64,000 bases of DNA from Vogesella oryzae (GCF_902829295.1 NZ_CADEPL010000012.1:91022-155021); one strand, 5' to 3'. Counted from the stretch's first letter, positions 25,153 through 33,482 are shown. Numbers and translations are program-made. Notes: generated from the letters alone by a model not told the origin.

Positions 25153-26511
25153 TCAGCTGCCCAGGTTGGCGAGAATGCCGCTGGTATCGCTCATGCGGGA
25201 TTGCAGGGTCTGCAGCTGGGTGAACTGCAGCAGATAGCGGTTATATGCCTGGTCATAGCGCACGCTCAGCTGGTCCTGGCGGCGGGCCAGATCGGTCTGC
25301 AGCCGGCCCACCGACTCCTGGCGCTGCTTGAGCTGGCCGCCCACCGAGCTCAGCCAGAGCTTGAGATAGTTGCTGTTGCCGGCCAGCAGGCCGCTGCTGC
25401 CGCCCAGCAGCTGGTCCAGCCCGCTCGGGTTGGCCGCCAGCGCCGCATCCAGCTTGCTCTGGTTCAGCGACAGGGTGCCGTTGCGGTCGGCGCTGACGCC
25501 GTAGCTGAACAGCGTCTGGCTGTTGAAGCTCTGGCGCAGCATGGATTCCAGCTTGTTGCGCAGGCTGCGGATGCCGGCATCGTTGGCAAATACCGCGGCG
25601 GACTTGCCGCTGGCGGCATCGCCGGTGTCGGTCAGATCGTCGAGTTTCTGCTTCAGCGTGTTGTAGGCATCGACAAAGGCCTGCACGTTCTTGGCGGTGC
25701 CGGCATTGTCGGATGCCACGGTCAGCGTCACCGGCGCACTGCCGCTGGTCATGGCCTGGGTAAAGTTGATGGTGACGCCGCTGATGCCGCTGTAGGTATT
25801 GCTGGCCTGCTGGATATGGATGCCGCTGTTCTCGGCGCCCAGCCAGATGTCGGCATCCTGTGCCGCCACCAGCTGCACCGGGGCGGCGTTCAGCGCGCTT
25901 TGCAGGCTGCTGTCGCCCACCGCGCTGGTATCCAGCGTGATCTGGCTGCCGGCGCCGGTCTGGCCGGCGGTGAGCACCAGCTGCGGTGCGCCGTTGACGG
26001 TCATCACACTGGCGGCCACCTTGCTGCTGTTGCCGGCGGCCTGGTTGATGGCGCGGGCGATCTCGGCCGGGGTGAGATTGCCGTCACCGTCCAGGTCGCC
26101 ACTAGCCAGCGACACCGAGAAACTGGAACCATCGGCCAGACTCACGCCCAGCGTGCCGGCGCTGCTGGCGGTGACACTGGTGGGAATGCCCTGGTAGGCC
26201 AGCTGGTTGGCACTGGCCAGCTGGGTGACGAAAAAGTTGTAGCTGCCGGCCTGGGCACTGCCGTTGGTGCTGGCATTGGCCACCGCGGTGTTGGAGACGG
26301 TGGCGGTCTGCTGCAGCACGGTTTTCTTGCCGGACAGGCCGCTGATGGCGGTCTGGAATGCCTGCAGCGCGCTTTGCAGCGTGGTCAGCGCTTTGCTGGC
26401 GCTGCTGGCGCGCTGGCTCTGGCTGTCCAGCAGCGACTGCGTATCCTGGATGTAGGCAGTCGCCAGCTGCTGGGCGAGCTGGGACGGATTGATGCTGGAA
26501 ACGTCGCTCAT
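25153..26511 (-). CDS. fliD: Filament cap protein FliD (LafB)
   Basis: A 452-residue HAP2 cap protein. The N-terminal coiled helix is followed by the FliD_N domain (QTATVSNTAVANASTNGSAQAGSYNFFVTQLASANQLA). The hook IN segment is ARAINQAAGNSSKVAASVMTVNGAPQLVLTA, and the FliD_C domain contains VQAFVDAYNTLKQKLDDLTD and LFSYGVSADRNGTLSLNQSKLDAALAANP. It is the first gene of the fliDSTKLA-motAB unit, the order of lafBCDEFSTU. Confidence 0.95.
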   Translation of the reverse strand: MSDVSSINPSQLAQQLATAYIQDTQSLLDSQSQRASSASKALTTLQSALQAFQTAISGLSGKKTVLQQTATVSNTAVANASTNGSAQAGSYNFFVTQLASANQLAYQGIPTSVTASSAGTLGVSLADGSSFSVSLASGDLDGDGNLTPAEIARAINQAAGNSSKVAASVMTVNGAPQLVLTAGQTGAGSQITLDTSAVGDSSLQSALNAAPVQLVAAQDADIWLGAENSGIHIQQASNTYSGISGVTINFTQAMTSGSAPVTLTVASDNAGTAKNVQAFVDAYNTLKQKLDDLTDTGDAASGKSAAVFANDAGIRSLRNKLESMLRQSFNSQTLFSYGVSADRNGTLSLNQSKLDAALAANPSGLDQLLGGSSGLLAGNSNYLKLWLSSVGGQLKQRQESVGRLQTDLARRQDQLSVRYDQAYNRYLLQFTQLQTLQSRMSDTSGILANLGS

Positions 26512-26558
26512 CTTGATTCCCCTTGTACGGAATGGAACGTGGTTGTCACCCGTTCAAG

Positions 26559-26584
26559 GCGACCGCCAGCAGCGGAAACTGAAA
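26559..26584 (-). promoter_or_regulatory. Sigma-28-type promoter of the fliD-motB unit
   Basis: On the minus strand GATTTCAG, 15 bases, GTCGCCTTG. It differs from the flgM, flgK and flagellin sites by one base in the -35 element, while the -10 element is identical to that of flagellin. It lies in the 85-base gap between fliJ and fliD. Confidence 0.65.
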
Positions 26585-26596
26585 TCGGCGCCGGCA

Positions 26597-27040
26597 TCAT
26601 GCACGCCCCTGCAGCCACACCTGGGTGGCCATGTCGTCCTGGCGCTTCTGCTCGCCGCGTTGCTGCTCCAGCTGCCAGGCACTGCGGCGCTGGCGGAAGC
26701 TGTGATCCAGCACCTCGCACTGCCGCGTCAGCTGCTGCAGCTTGCGCTGGCTTACCGCCATGTCGGCCTCGTGCAGTGCCAGCTCCTGCTGGTGCTGCGC
26801 CATGGTCACCAGCACGCCGTGCTTGTAGTTGGCGCAGTTCATCGCCAGCGCCGGCGGTAGCGCACCGCTGCTGCCGCTGCCGGCGCACAGCGCCGCCATG
26901 CGCGACAGGTTGTTGCGGTAGCGCTGGCGCAGCGCTTCTTTCTGCGCCTGGCTGATGCCCAGCTGCGCCACTTCGTCCTGGCGCAGCGCCACCAGGCGCG
27001 CCAGGCTTTGCAGATTGGCGGGAGTCGCGTGCGGATTCAT
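26597..27040 (-). CDS. fliJ: Flagellar export protein FliJ
   Basis: A 147-residue, charged, coiled-coil protein just after fliI, overlapping it by 4 bases. FliJ is the central stalk-like component of the export ATPase. Helical heptads run through QSLARLVALRQDEVAQL and HQQELALHEADMAVSQRKLQQLTRQCEVLDHSFRQRRSAWQLEQQR. The sequence is poorly conserved in this family, so position and shape carry the call. Confidence 0.85.
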   Translation of the reverse strand: MNPHATPANLQSLARLVALRQDEVAQLGISQAQKEALRQRYRNNLSRMAALCAGSGSSGALPPALAMNCANYKHGVLVTMAQHQQELALHEADMAVSQRKLQQLTRQCEVLDHSFRQRRSAWQLEQQRGEQKRQDDMATQVWLQGRA

Positions 27041-28344
27041 GCGGCCAGTGCCTCCAGTTGCGCCAGCGTGCGCGCCAGCGGCGCCGCTTCATGGGTGTCC
27101 TGCTGCAGGAACGCCTCGATCTGCGGATACAGCTGTACCGCGCGATCGGTGGCGGCATCGGCGCCCGGCACGTAGCCGCCGAGCGGAATCAGTTCGCGCA
27201 CCTGCGCGTAGCGGGCGGCCAGGTCTTTCAGCAGCCGCGCGGCGCGCAGATGGTTGCCGCCCGCCAGCTGGCTCATGCAGCGGCTGACCGAGGCGGCAAT
27301 GTCGATGGCCGGGTAATGGCCGCGTTCGGCCAGTTCGCGCTTGAGCACGATGTGGCCGTCGAGAATGGCGCGCGCGGTATCGACGATCGGGTCCTGCTGG
27401 TCGTCGCCTTCCGCCAGCACGGTGTAGATGGCGCTCATGCTGCCCTCGCCCTCGCCGTTGCCGGCGCTTTCCACCAGCTGCGGCAGCAGGCCGAATACCG
27501 ACGGCGGGTAGCCGCGGGTGGCCGGCGGCTCGCCCAGCGCCAGCGCCACTTCGCGCCGCGCCATGGCGTAGCGGGTCAGCGAATCCACCAGCAGCAGCAC
27601 ATGTTGGCCGCGGTCGCGGAAATGCGCGGCGATGGCATGGCACAGCTCGGTGGCCATCATTCGCATCAGCGGCGATTCATCGGCCGGTGCCACCACCAGG
27701 ATGGCCTTGGCCAGCCCTTCCGGCCCCAGCGCGTGCTCGACGAACTCGCGCACCTCGCGGCCGCGCTCGCCGATCAGCCCGACCACCACCACGTCGGCGG
27801 CGGTCTGGCGGGTAATCATGCCCAGCAGCACGCTCTTGCCGACGCCGCTGCCGGCAAACAGCCCGACACGTTGGCCGCGGCCGATGGTGAGCACGCCGTT
27901 GATGGCGCGCACGCCGACATCCAGCACCTCGCGCACCGGCTGTTTTTTCAGCGGATTGACGCGCGGCGGATGCACCTCCAGCGGAGCGTCGCCGCCGAGC
28001 TTGCCGAGGCCGTCGATGGCTTCACCGAGGCCGTTGACGATGCGCCCGAGCCAGGACGGGCCGATCTGCAAGCCGCCCTGCTCGCCGGCCGGCAACACGC
28101 GGGCGCCGGTGGCCAGACCGCGTGCCGGCTTGAACGGCATCAGATAGGAAATTTCGTCGCGGAAGCCCACCACCTGCGCCTCCAGCCACTGGCCGCTGCC
28201 GGTCTCGATCAGGCAACGCTGGCCGGTCTCGAACGGGCAGCCGGTGGCTTCCAGCAGCAGGCCGGCGGCGCCGGTAAGGCGGCCGGTGCGGCGGGCCACC
28301 GGTACGTCGCCCAGCTCCAGCTGGCGCAGTGCGGCGGAAATCAT
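27037..28344 (-). CDS. fliI: Flagellum-specific export ATPase FliI
   Basis: A 435-residue F1-beta-like ATPase of the flagellar type III export apparatus. Walker A is GLFAGSGVGKSVLLG, Walker B is HVLLLVDSLTRYAMARRE, and the conserved PATRGYPPSVFGLLPQLVE and DDQQDPIVDTARAILDGHIVL follow. The ATG at 28344 (MISAALRQLE) overlaps the fliH stop as ATGA. Confidence 0.96.
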   Translation of the reverse strand: MISAALRQLELGDVPVARRTGRLTGAAGLLLEATGCPFETGQRCLIETGSGQWLEAQVVGFRDEISYLMPFKPARGLATGARVLPAGEQGGLQIGPSWLGRIVNGLGEAIDGLGKLGGDAPLEVHPPRVNPLKKQPVREVLDVGVRAINGVLTIGRGQRVGLFAGSGVGKSVLLGMITRQTAADVVVVGLIGERGREVREFVEHALGPEGLAKAILVVAPADESPLMRMMATELCHAIAAHFRDRGQHVLLLVDSLTRYAMARREVALALGEPPATRGYPPSVFGLLPQLVESAGNGEGEGSMSAIYTVLAEGDDQQDPIVDTARAILDGHIVLKRELAERGHYPAIDIAASVSRCMSQLAGGNHLRAARLLKDLAARYAQVRELIPLGGYVPGADAATDRAVQLYPQIEAFLQQDTHEAAPLARTLAQLEALAA

Positions 28345-29027
28345 GCGGCGGCCTCCGGCGGCGGCGTGTCGGCCAGCTGTTCGGCCACCTGCTCCATGCA
28401 GGCCTCCAGCCGCTGGCGGCAGCCGGCATCGGCTTCGTGGTTGCCGGCGCGCACGCGGCACTCGCCCGGCTCCAGCCGTACGTCCGGCGTCAGCGCCCAG
28501 CGCGCGGCGCGCTCCGGCGCCAGTTCGCGGATGCGCTGGCACTCTTCCGGATTGAGGAACACGCTGACCTGCTCGTCCGCCACCGGCGGCAGTGCGGCCA
28601 AGGTTTCATCCACCAGCGCCAGCAGCTGTACCGGTTGCAGCGCCAGTTCGCAGCGGATCACCTGGCGCGCCACCTTGGCCACCAGCTCCACCACTTCACG
28701 GCGCAGTGCCTGCTGGTAGTCGCCCTGCATCTGCTGCAGGGCCTGCAGCATGGCGTCCAGCGGCTGGGCCAGGCTGTCGAAACGCGCGGCAACCTCTTGC
28801 TGCGCGCTGCTCTGGCCCTGCTGCCAGCCTTCGCTGTGGCCGGCGGCATAACCGTCGCGCTGGCCCTGCTCCAGACCGGTGTCGTAACCCTCGCGGAAGC
28901 CGCTTTCCATGCCTTGCTGGAAACCCTGCGTCAGCTGTGCCTGCTGCTGCATGGCGTCAGTGCCGCTGCTGGCCCCCGGGCCGGACAGCGCTAGCGGCGG
29001 GAAGCGGTATGGACGGAAGGCGTTCAC
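28341..29027 (-). CDS. fliH: Flagellar export regulator FliH
   Basis: A 228-residue regulator of FliI. The GTG at 29027 is chosen because it overlaps the fliG stop as GTGA and gives MNAFRPYRFPPL, the usual FliH beginning. A run of GxxxG repeats (FQQGMESGFREGYDTGLEQ, then GQRDGYAAGHSEGWQQG) spans about residues 34-70, a hallmark of FliH. A V-ATPase E-like C-terminal half follows. Confidence 0.92.
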   Translation of the reverse strand: MNAFRPYRFPPLALSGPGASSGTDAMQQQAQLTQGFQQGMESGFREGYDTGLEQGQRDGYAAGHSEGWQQGQSSAQQEVAARFDSLAQPLDAMLQALQQMQGDYQQALRREVVELVAKVARQVIRCELALQPVQLLALVDETLAALPPVADEQVSVFLNPEECQRIRELAPERAARWALTPDVRLEPGECRVRAGNHEADAGCRQRLEACMEQVAEQLADTPPPEAAA

Positions 29028-29908
29028 TCGACCACGTCCTCGGCGAACAGCTGCAGGTCGATCTCGCCGGCTTCGGCCAGCTCGCGCACGCGCTGCATGA
29101 TTTCCTGGCGCACCTGCTCCACGCGGCTGATCGGTACCGGACCGGAGCGGCGCATGCTGTCTTCGAACGACTGTGCCTGGCGGCGCGGCATCGACTGCAC
29201 GATGGCATTGCGCACCGACGGCTCGGCGCCTTTCAGCGCGATGGCCCACTGCTCCAGCGCCACCTCTTCGGCGATGCGCAGGATCACCTGCTCGCTCTGG
29301 CGCGACAGCAGGAAGAAGTCGTACATGCTTTCCTCGATCGCGGACACCACGCCCGGATCGTGCGCGCGCAGCAGTTCCACCATCTGCGTGCGGTCACCGC
29401 TCATGCGGTTGATGATCTCGGCGGCCTGGCGCACGCCTTCCACGCTGGCGCTCTGCGTGCCGAGGCTTTCCAGGCAGCGGTTCACCACCTGCTCCAGCTC
29501 CTGCAGCAATTCGCGGTCGATTTCCTTCAAGCGGGCGATGTTGACCAGCACCTGGTCGCGCTGCGCCACCGGCAGCGCCTCGATGACTTCGCTGGCCTGC
29601 GTCGACGGCAGGAAGGCGAGAAACACCGCCTGCATGCGCACGTGTTCGTTGGCGATGCGCTCGGCCAGCCAGGCCGGCTGCACCCACTGCAGCCGCGCCA
29701 TTTTCGGACGGATGGCATCGCCGTAGATGCTGTTGAGCACGCTGCTGGCAATGTCGTTGCCCAGCGCCATTTCCAGCGAGCGCTGCAGGAAGGAACGCGA
29801 GGCGCCATGCACCCCGCTCTGCTCGCGGTATTCGTCAAAAAACTGCTGCAGGCTGTGGCGTACGGCGTCCACCTTGATGCCGCTCATGCGCGACATCACC
29901 TGGGTCAC
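29024..29908 (-). CDS. fliG: Flagellar motor switch protein FliG, C-terminal 294 residues (5' end broken by adapter sequence)
   Basis: Middle and C-terminal domains of the FliG rotor protein, which meets the stator and sits on the FliF ring. The C-terminal motor domain has EQWAIALKGAEPSVRNAIVQSMPRRQAQSFEDSMRRSGPVPISRVEQVRQEI with the charged residues needed for torque. The usual EHPQ motif of the middle domain reads EHVR here. Native coding clearly continues upstream to about 29932 (LSREELLDV), so the GTG at 29908 is only the first start codon left in frame. The missing part lies at 30015-30131 beyond an adapter-derived block. In the real genome fliG is probably intact (about 350 residues). 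Confidence 0.9.
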   Translation of the reverse strand: MTQVMSRMSGIKVDAVRHSLQQFFDEYREQSGVHGASRSFLQRSLEMALGNDIASSVLNSIYGDAIRPKMARLQWVQPAWLAERIANEHVRMQAVFLAFLPSTQASEVIEALPVAQRDQVLVNIARLKEIDRELLQELEQVVNRCLESLGTQSASVEGVRQAAEIINRMSGDRTQMVELLRAHDPGVVSAIEESMYDFFLLSRQSEQVILRIAEEVALEQWAIALKGAEPSVRNAIVQSMPRRQAQSFEDSMRRSGPVPISRVEQVRQEIMQRVRELAEAGEIDLQLFAEDVVE

Positions 29909-29932
29909 GTCCAGCAGCTCTTCGCGGGAAAG

Positions 29933-30014
29933 GTGATTCGTGTATATGTGTCGGCGGCAACTGATGCGTCCACTCTGCGTATCGTCGGCGGCGTCGAATG
30001 TGTATAAGCGACAG
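29933..30014. other. Illumina Nextera adapter/index remnant (assembly artefact)
   Basis: TCGTCGGC (29982-29989) followed by GCGTC, then ATGTGTATAAG (29998-30008) and GACAG (30010-30014), matches the Nextera read-1 adapter and Tn5 mosaic end with a few substitutions. Before it, an 8-base index-like TCTGCGTA and a degraded P5-like stretch reach back to about 29933. Translation gives the tell-tale peptides LSLIHI (minus strand) and VYKRQ (plus strand). It interrupts fliG exactly between two recognisable halves. Confidence 0.92.
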
Positions 30015-30131
30015 GCAGCGCAGCACGGCGGCCGCCGGCTCCTCGCCCATGCTCAGCAAGACGATGGCGGCCCGTTCCACCGGCGACAGTTCTTCGCCCG
30101 GATTAGCGGCAAGGTTCAGCGGATCAGCCAC
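30015..30131 (-). pseudogene. fliG: FliG N-terminal fragment
   Basis: Thirty-nine codons from a GTG at 30131 encode MADPLNLAANPGEELSPVER and then AAIVLLSMGEEPAAAVLRC, the first helix pair of FliG. The reading then runs into adapter sequence. The start overlaps the fliF stop by 8 bases, the usual fliF-fliG coupling. Compared with E. coli FliG, about 17-20 codons are lost between this fragment and the resumption at LSREELLDV. Confidence 0.88.
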
Positions 30132-31797
30132 GTTTCTGCACCCATTGTTTGACGACTTCGGCTACCCGCTCCGGCTCCTTGCCGGCCAGGGTCTTGAGGT
30201 GATCGACCAGCACATCGACGCTGGAACCAGCCGGCGGCAGATCGTAGTTTTCCAGTAGCGGTACCATCGGCAGCGCGGCAGCCGACGGCGCGGCCAGAAC
30301 CGAGCCAGGGTTGGCCGCCGCCAGCAGCTCTGCGCTGTCTTGCGGCGCGGCCAGTGCCGCCTGCGGCTCCATGGCGATTTCGTTGAGTTCCACTTCCTGC
30401 TGGCGGGTCGCTACCCATTGGCGCAGGATCTTGAGCAGCGGACGCACCACCAGCAGCCAGCCGAACAGCGCCAGCAGCGCGGTAGCGCCGTAGGAGATGC
30501 CGCTTTCCACCGTGCTGCGCTCCTGCCACCACGGCAGCGGCGTCTCGCGGGCCGGGAAGTTCAGCGCCGACACCACCAGGTTGTCGCCGCGGGTGGCGTC
30601 CAGCCCCAGACCGTTACGCAGGATGCGATCGATATTGGCCAGCTGCGCCGCGCTCCAGCCGTTGGCCGGTGTCGGTGCGGCACTGTTGTTGAGCACCACC
30701 GCCACGCTCAGGCGCTTGAGCGAGCCACGGCTGCGCTTCACCTGGGTGATGGTGCGGTCGTAGGCGTACTGGCGGGTGGCGGCATTCTTGCGCGAGGTGC
30801 TCGGCGCGGCACCCGCCGGGGCCGAGGCATCGATATTGACCGGACGGTTGCTCAGCGAGCCCGGCACACCCAGCGCCAGCGGCTCCTGGTCCTGCTCGTC
30901 GCGTACCGCCTCGTTGGTGACTTTCGGTGCCTGGCCGTACTGCTCGCGGGTTTCTTCTACCCGGTCGTTGTCGACATCGGCGGTAACGCTGACCTTGAAG
31001 TTGTTGTCGCCCAGCGTCGGCGCCAGCAGGTCGCGCACATTGCGCAGCGCCTCGCTGCGGAAGCGCTCGGCTGCCTCGCTGCCGGCACCGAGACCGGCCA
31101 CGCCCTCGCTCGGATCGACATGGGCGGACAGGAAGTTGCCGTCCTGGTCCACCACGCTCACCCGCTGCGGGTCGAGGCTGGCGACACTGCCGGACACCAG
31201 ATTGATGACGGCCAGGGTCTGCTCGGCATTCAGTTGCTGCCCCGGCTTGAGGGTCAGCATGACCGAGGCGGAGCTTTTCTCGCCGTCAGCGCTGACAAAA
31301 GACGTGCTGCGTGCCAGCGACAGGTGTACGCGGGCATTGGCTACCGGCCCCAGCGCCATGATGCTTTGCGCCAGCTCGCCTTCCAGCCCGCGGCGGAAGC
31401 GTACGTCCTGCACGAACTGGCTGACGCCCAGCGGATCGTTCTTGTCCACCAGCTCCAGCCCGTCCGGCAGCTTGGCAACCACGCCCTTGCCGGCCAGCAG
31501 CATGCGCACGCGGCCCAGCTCGTCTTCCGGCACCAGTACCTGACCGCTGGTGGGGTGAATGCGGTAGTGGATCTGTTCGGCATCCAGCACCGCCATCATC
31601 TCGGCGGCGGGCACGCGCTCCTGCGCGCCGAACACCGGCTTGTAGCGGGCATCGTCATGCCACAGGTACATCATCGCCAGTGCGGTAATACCGGCGGCCA
31701 GCAGCAGCATCGGCAGCAGCATGCGCACATTGGATGGCGACAACAGGCTGCGTACCGACGCGATGCGGCCAGCCCTGGATTTCAGCGAATTGATCAC
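30124..31797 (-). CDS. fliF: Flagellar MS-ring protein FliF
   Basis: A 557-residue MS-ring protein. Two transmembrane segments (MLLPMLLLAAGITALAMMYL near residue 27 and ISYGATALLALFGWLLVVRPLL near residue 445) flank a periplasmic region. That region has secretin-like ring domains: YRIHPTSGQVLVPEDELGRVRMLLAGKG, ELAQSIMALGPVANARVHLSLA and SASVMLTLKPGQQLN. The cytoplasmic C-terminus (VDVLVDHLKTLAGKEPERVAEVVKQWV) binds FliG. Confidence 0.95.
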   Translation of the reverse strand: MINSLKSRAGRIASVRSLLSPSNVRMLLPMLLLAAGITALAMMYLWHDDARYKPVFGAQERVPAAEMMAVLDAEQIHYRIHPTSGQVLVPEDELGRVRMLLAGKGVVAKLPDGLELVDKNDPLGVSQFVQDVRFRRGLEGELAQSIMALGPVANARVHLSLARSTSFVSADGEKSSASVMLTLKPGQQLNAEQTLAVINLVSGSVASLDPQRVSVVDQDGNFLSAHVDPSEGVAGLGAGSEAAERFRSEALRNVRDLLAPTLGDNNFKVSVTADVDNDRVEETREQYGQAPKVTNEAVRDEQDQEPLALGVPGSLSNRPVNIDASAPAGAAPSTSRKNAATRQYAYDRTITQVKRSRGSLKRLSVAVVLNNSAAPTPANGWSAAQLANIDRILRNGLGLDATRGDNLVVSALNFPARETPLPWWQERSTVESGISYGATALLALFGWLLVVRPLLKILRQWVATRQQEVELNEIAMEPQAALAAPQDSAELLAAANPGSVLAAPSAAALPMVPLLENYDLPPAGSSVDVLVDHLKTLAGKEPERVAEVVKQWVQKRG

Positions 31798-31809
31798 GTC
31801 CGGTCCACC

Positions 31810-32142
31810 TTACAGCGACAGTTTGCTCAGCTCGTCCACGGCGCCAACGACCTTGTTGCGCACCTGGGTCAGCATCGAGAACGACAGGCTGGCCTGCTGG
31901 CTGGCCAGCATCGCCCCCACCAGATCGTCGCTGCGGCCGCTGTCCACCGCGGCCAGGCGCTCGGCTGCCTCGTGCTCGCGGGCATCCACATTGACAAAGG
32001 CCTGACGCAGGCTGTCGCCAAAACTGGCATTGCCGGCATGACCGGCGATGGCCGGCTGAATGGCGTCGCCGCCCAGCGCCGCCATATCGGTCTGGATACG
32101 CGAACGGTCGGCAAGAATGAGCTGGATAGACTGCTCGAACAT
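31810..32142 (-). CDS. fliE: MS-ring/rod adaptor FliE
   Basis: A 110-residue adaptor with SFGDSLRQAFVNVDAREHEAAERLAAVDSGRSDDLVGAMLASQQASLSFSMLTQVRNKVVGAVDELSKLSL at residues 40-110, the conserved FliE C-terminus. The start at 32142 (MFEQSIQLIL) is preceded by AGGGGAT, and the in-frame ATG 7 codons earlier has no such site. It is first in the fliEFGHIJ unit. Confidence 0.92.
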   Translation of the reverse strand: MFEQSIQLILADRSRIQTDMAALGGDAIQPAIAGHAGNASFGDSLRQAFVNVDAREHEAAERLAAVDSGRSDDLVGAMLASQQASLSFSMLTQVRNKVVGAVDELSKLSL

Positions 32143-32606
32143 GACATCCCCTGCGATGGCCACAGCGGGTAAACCGTGCCATCCAAATTCATCAAATAAA
32201 ACGAATTACGCGTACGTAATACAACTTCCAGGGCAGTCACAAAACGCAACAAACGAGGAACGCAAGTACTACTGACTGGACACATTTTACATACAACCAT
32301 CCGGATATTACAATTTACCCATCAACTGAGGAGTCATTTCTTTAACTTAAAGTTTAAAGATGGCAATAAACCCTTGAGCCGCATGGGTTTGCAGTGTGGC
32401 AAACCGAACACATAGCCAGCGGAATACAACGTCGAAAGTAGCAATACTTCATCGACAAAAATGATTGAAAACAGGGGAAAAGACGCCCTGCCAGTGCACA
32501 AAACGCGCGGGCAGCCAGCGTCGTGAGCGAAAAAACAACAGCGGGAAGGAGGCGGCCAACCAGGTGCGCACCGGCTCTCTTAACTCGACTTGATGGACCG
32601 CAGTAA
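32143..32606. promoter_or_regulatory. AT-rich divergent control region fliE / fliM (place where lafK usually lies)
   Basis: 464 bases without a credible gene and with lower GC than the surroundings. It must hold the promoters of fliEFGHIJ and fliMNPQR-flhBA. An AT-rich near-palindrome (32341-32360, TTTAACTTAAAGTTTAAAG) is visible, as is one GCGGCCAAC repeat at 32552. No sigma-54 -24/-12 element with correct spacing was found on either strand. In Flag-2 and Vibrio lateral clusters the NtrC-type activator gene lafK lies between fliM and fliE. Confidence 0.5.
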
Positions 32607-33479
32607 GTGACAAAACGCACGCAATCCCCGAGCAGCGCCAGAAGCAAGCTGCTCGCACCGGAAGTTGCCTCCCGCTGTCCGGTGCTCGACCCGCGCACGC
32701 TGGGTCGGCCGTTCCACCAGTTGCAGGATTTCACCGTTCGCCTGGGCGAGGCGCTGGGCCGCTACTTCTCGCAGCGTTTCAACCGTCGTTACGGCTGCGC
32801 CTTCAGCATCGGCAGCGTGCGCCTGCAGCAGGCGCAGACGCCGCCCGGCATGCAGTGGTGCAGCTACCGCACCGCCGGCGGCCAGATCAGCGTGGCGATG
32901 AAGCGCTCGCTGCTGCTGACGCTGCTGGACTACCGCTACGGCGGCAGCGGCGAGCTGCCGCCGGGCGCCGACACCGCCCCGGAAACCGAAAGCGAACTGC
33001 GCCTGCTGGACCTCTTGGGCCGCGAGTTGGCCGCACTGCTGCAGCAGAGCATCCAGCCGGAGGCCGGCGAGGCCGATGCCGGCCCGCTGCTGCTGCAGCC
33101 CCCCGCCGCCGGCAGCCAGCTGCTGCAAATCACCCTGCACGAAAACACCCGCCAGCTCAGCGGCATGATGTGGCTGGCGCTGGACGAGCGCTGGCTGGGC
33201 CGGCTGCTGGCCAGCGTGGCGCCACGCGCGTTGCCGGCTGCGACAGAAGACCCCGCCGTGCTGCCGCTGGGCCGCCAGCTGCAACTGCAACTCGATGCCC
33301 AGCTGCTGCAACTGCAGCTGCCGCTGGGCGAGCTGATGGCGCTGCGCCCCGGCGACACCCTGCCGGTACGCCTGCCGCCGCTGGCGCGGGTGCAGGTGGG
33401 CGACGCCCATCTTTTCGATGCCGCCGTGGCCGAACACGACGGCAAGCTGTGGCTAACCTCTTTTCAAGATGTGGAGTAA
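32607..33479 (+). CDS. fliM: Flagellar motor switch protein FliM, short lateral type
   Basis: A 290-residue switch protein starting at GTG 32607, with a weak ribosome site. The middle domain spans about residues 45-190, and the C-terminal SpoA domain contains LPLGRQLQLQLDAQLLQLQLPLGELMALRPGDTLPVRLPPLARVQVGDAHLF. FliM of polar or enteric flagella is about 330 residues and starts with an LSQxEIDALL motif that binds CheY-P. This N-terminus (MTKRTQSPSSARSKLLAPEV) has no such motif. It is followed by fliN after 3 bases. Confidence 0.85.
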   Translation: MTKRTQSPSSARSKLLAPEVASRCPVLDPRTLGRPFHQLQDFTVRLGEALGRYFSQRFNRRYGCAFSIGSVRLQQAQTPPGMQWCSYRTAGGQISVAMKRSLLLTLLDYRYGGSGELPPGADTAPETESELRLLDLLGRELAALLQQSIQPEAGEADAGPLLLQPPAAGSQLLQITLHENTRQLSGMMWLALDERWLGRLLASVAPRALPAATEDPAVLPLGRQLQLQLDAQLLQLQLPLGELMALRPGDTLPVRLPPLARVQVGDAHLFDAAVAEHDGKLWLTSFQDVE

Positions 33480-33482
33480 GGC

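Noticed and set aside
29933..30014. A Tn5-like transposon insertion in fliG
   Set aside because: Only one mosaic-end-like sequence is present, without transposase, second end or target-site duplication. Neighbouring bases match sequencing-adapter and index layout, and native codons are lost, not duplicated.
29835..30131. A 98-residue novel protein reading through the fliG N-terminus
   Set aside because: Its second half is translated adapter and out-of-frame fliG sequence; only the first 39 residues are real FliG.
32143..32300. Sigma-54 promoter before fliE (a TGGCACGG near 32180 on the minus strand)
   Set aside because: The next GC is two bases too far away for a -24/-12 pair, and no TTGC is present.
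32354..32734. A 126-codon minus-strand frame in the fliE-fliM gap as a lafK remnant
   Set aside because: It has no AAA+ or helix-turn-helix motif and overlaps the fliM start. Composition gives no support for coding.
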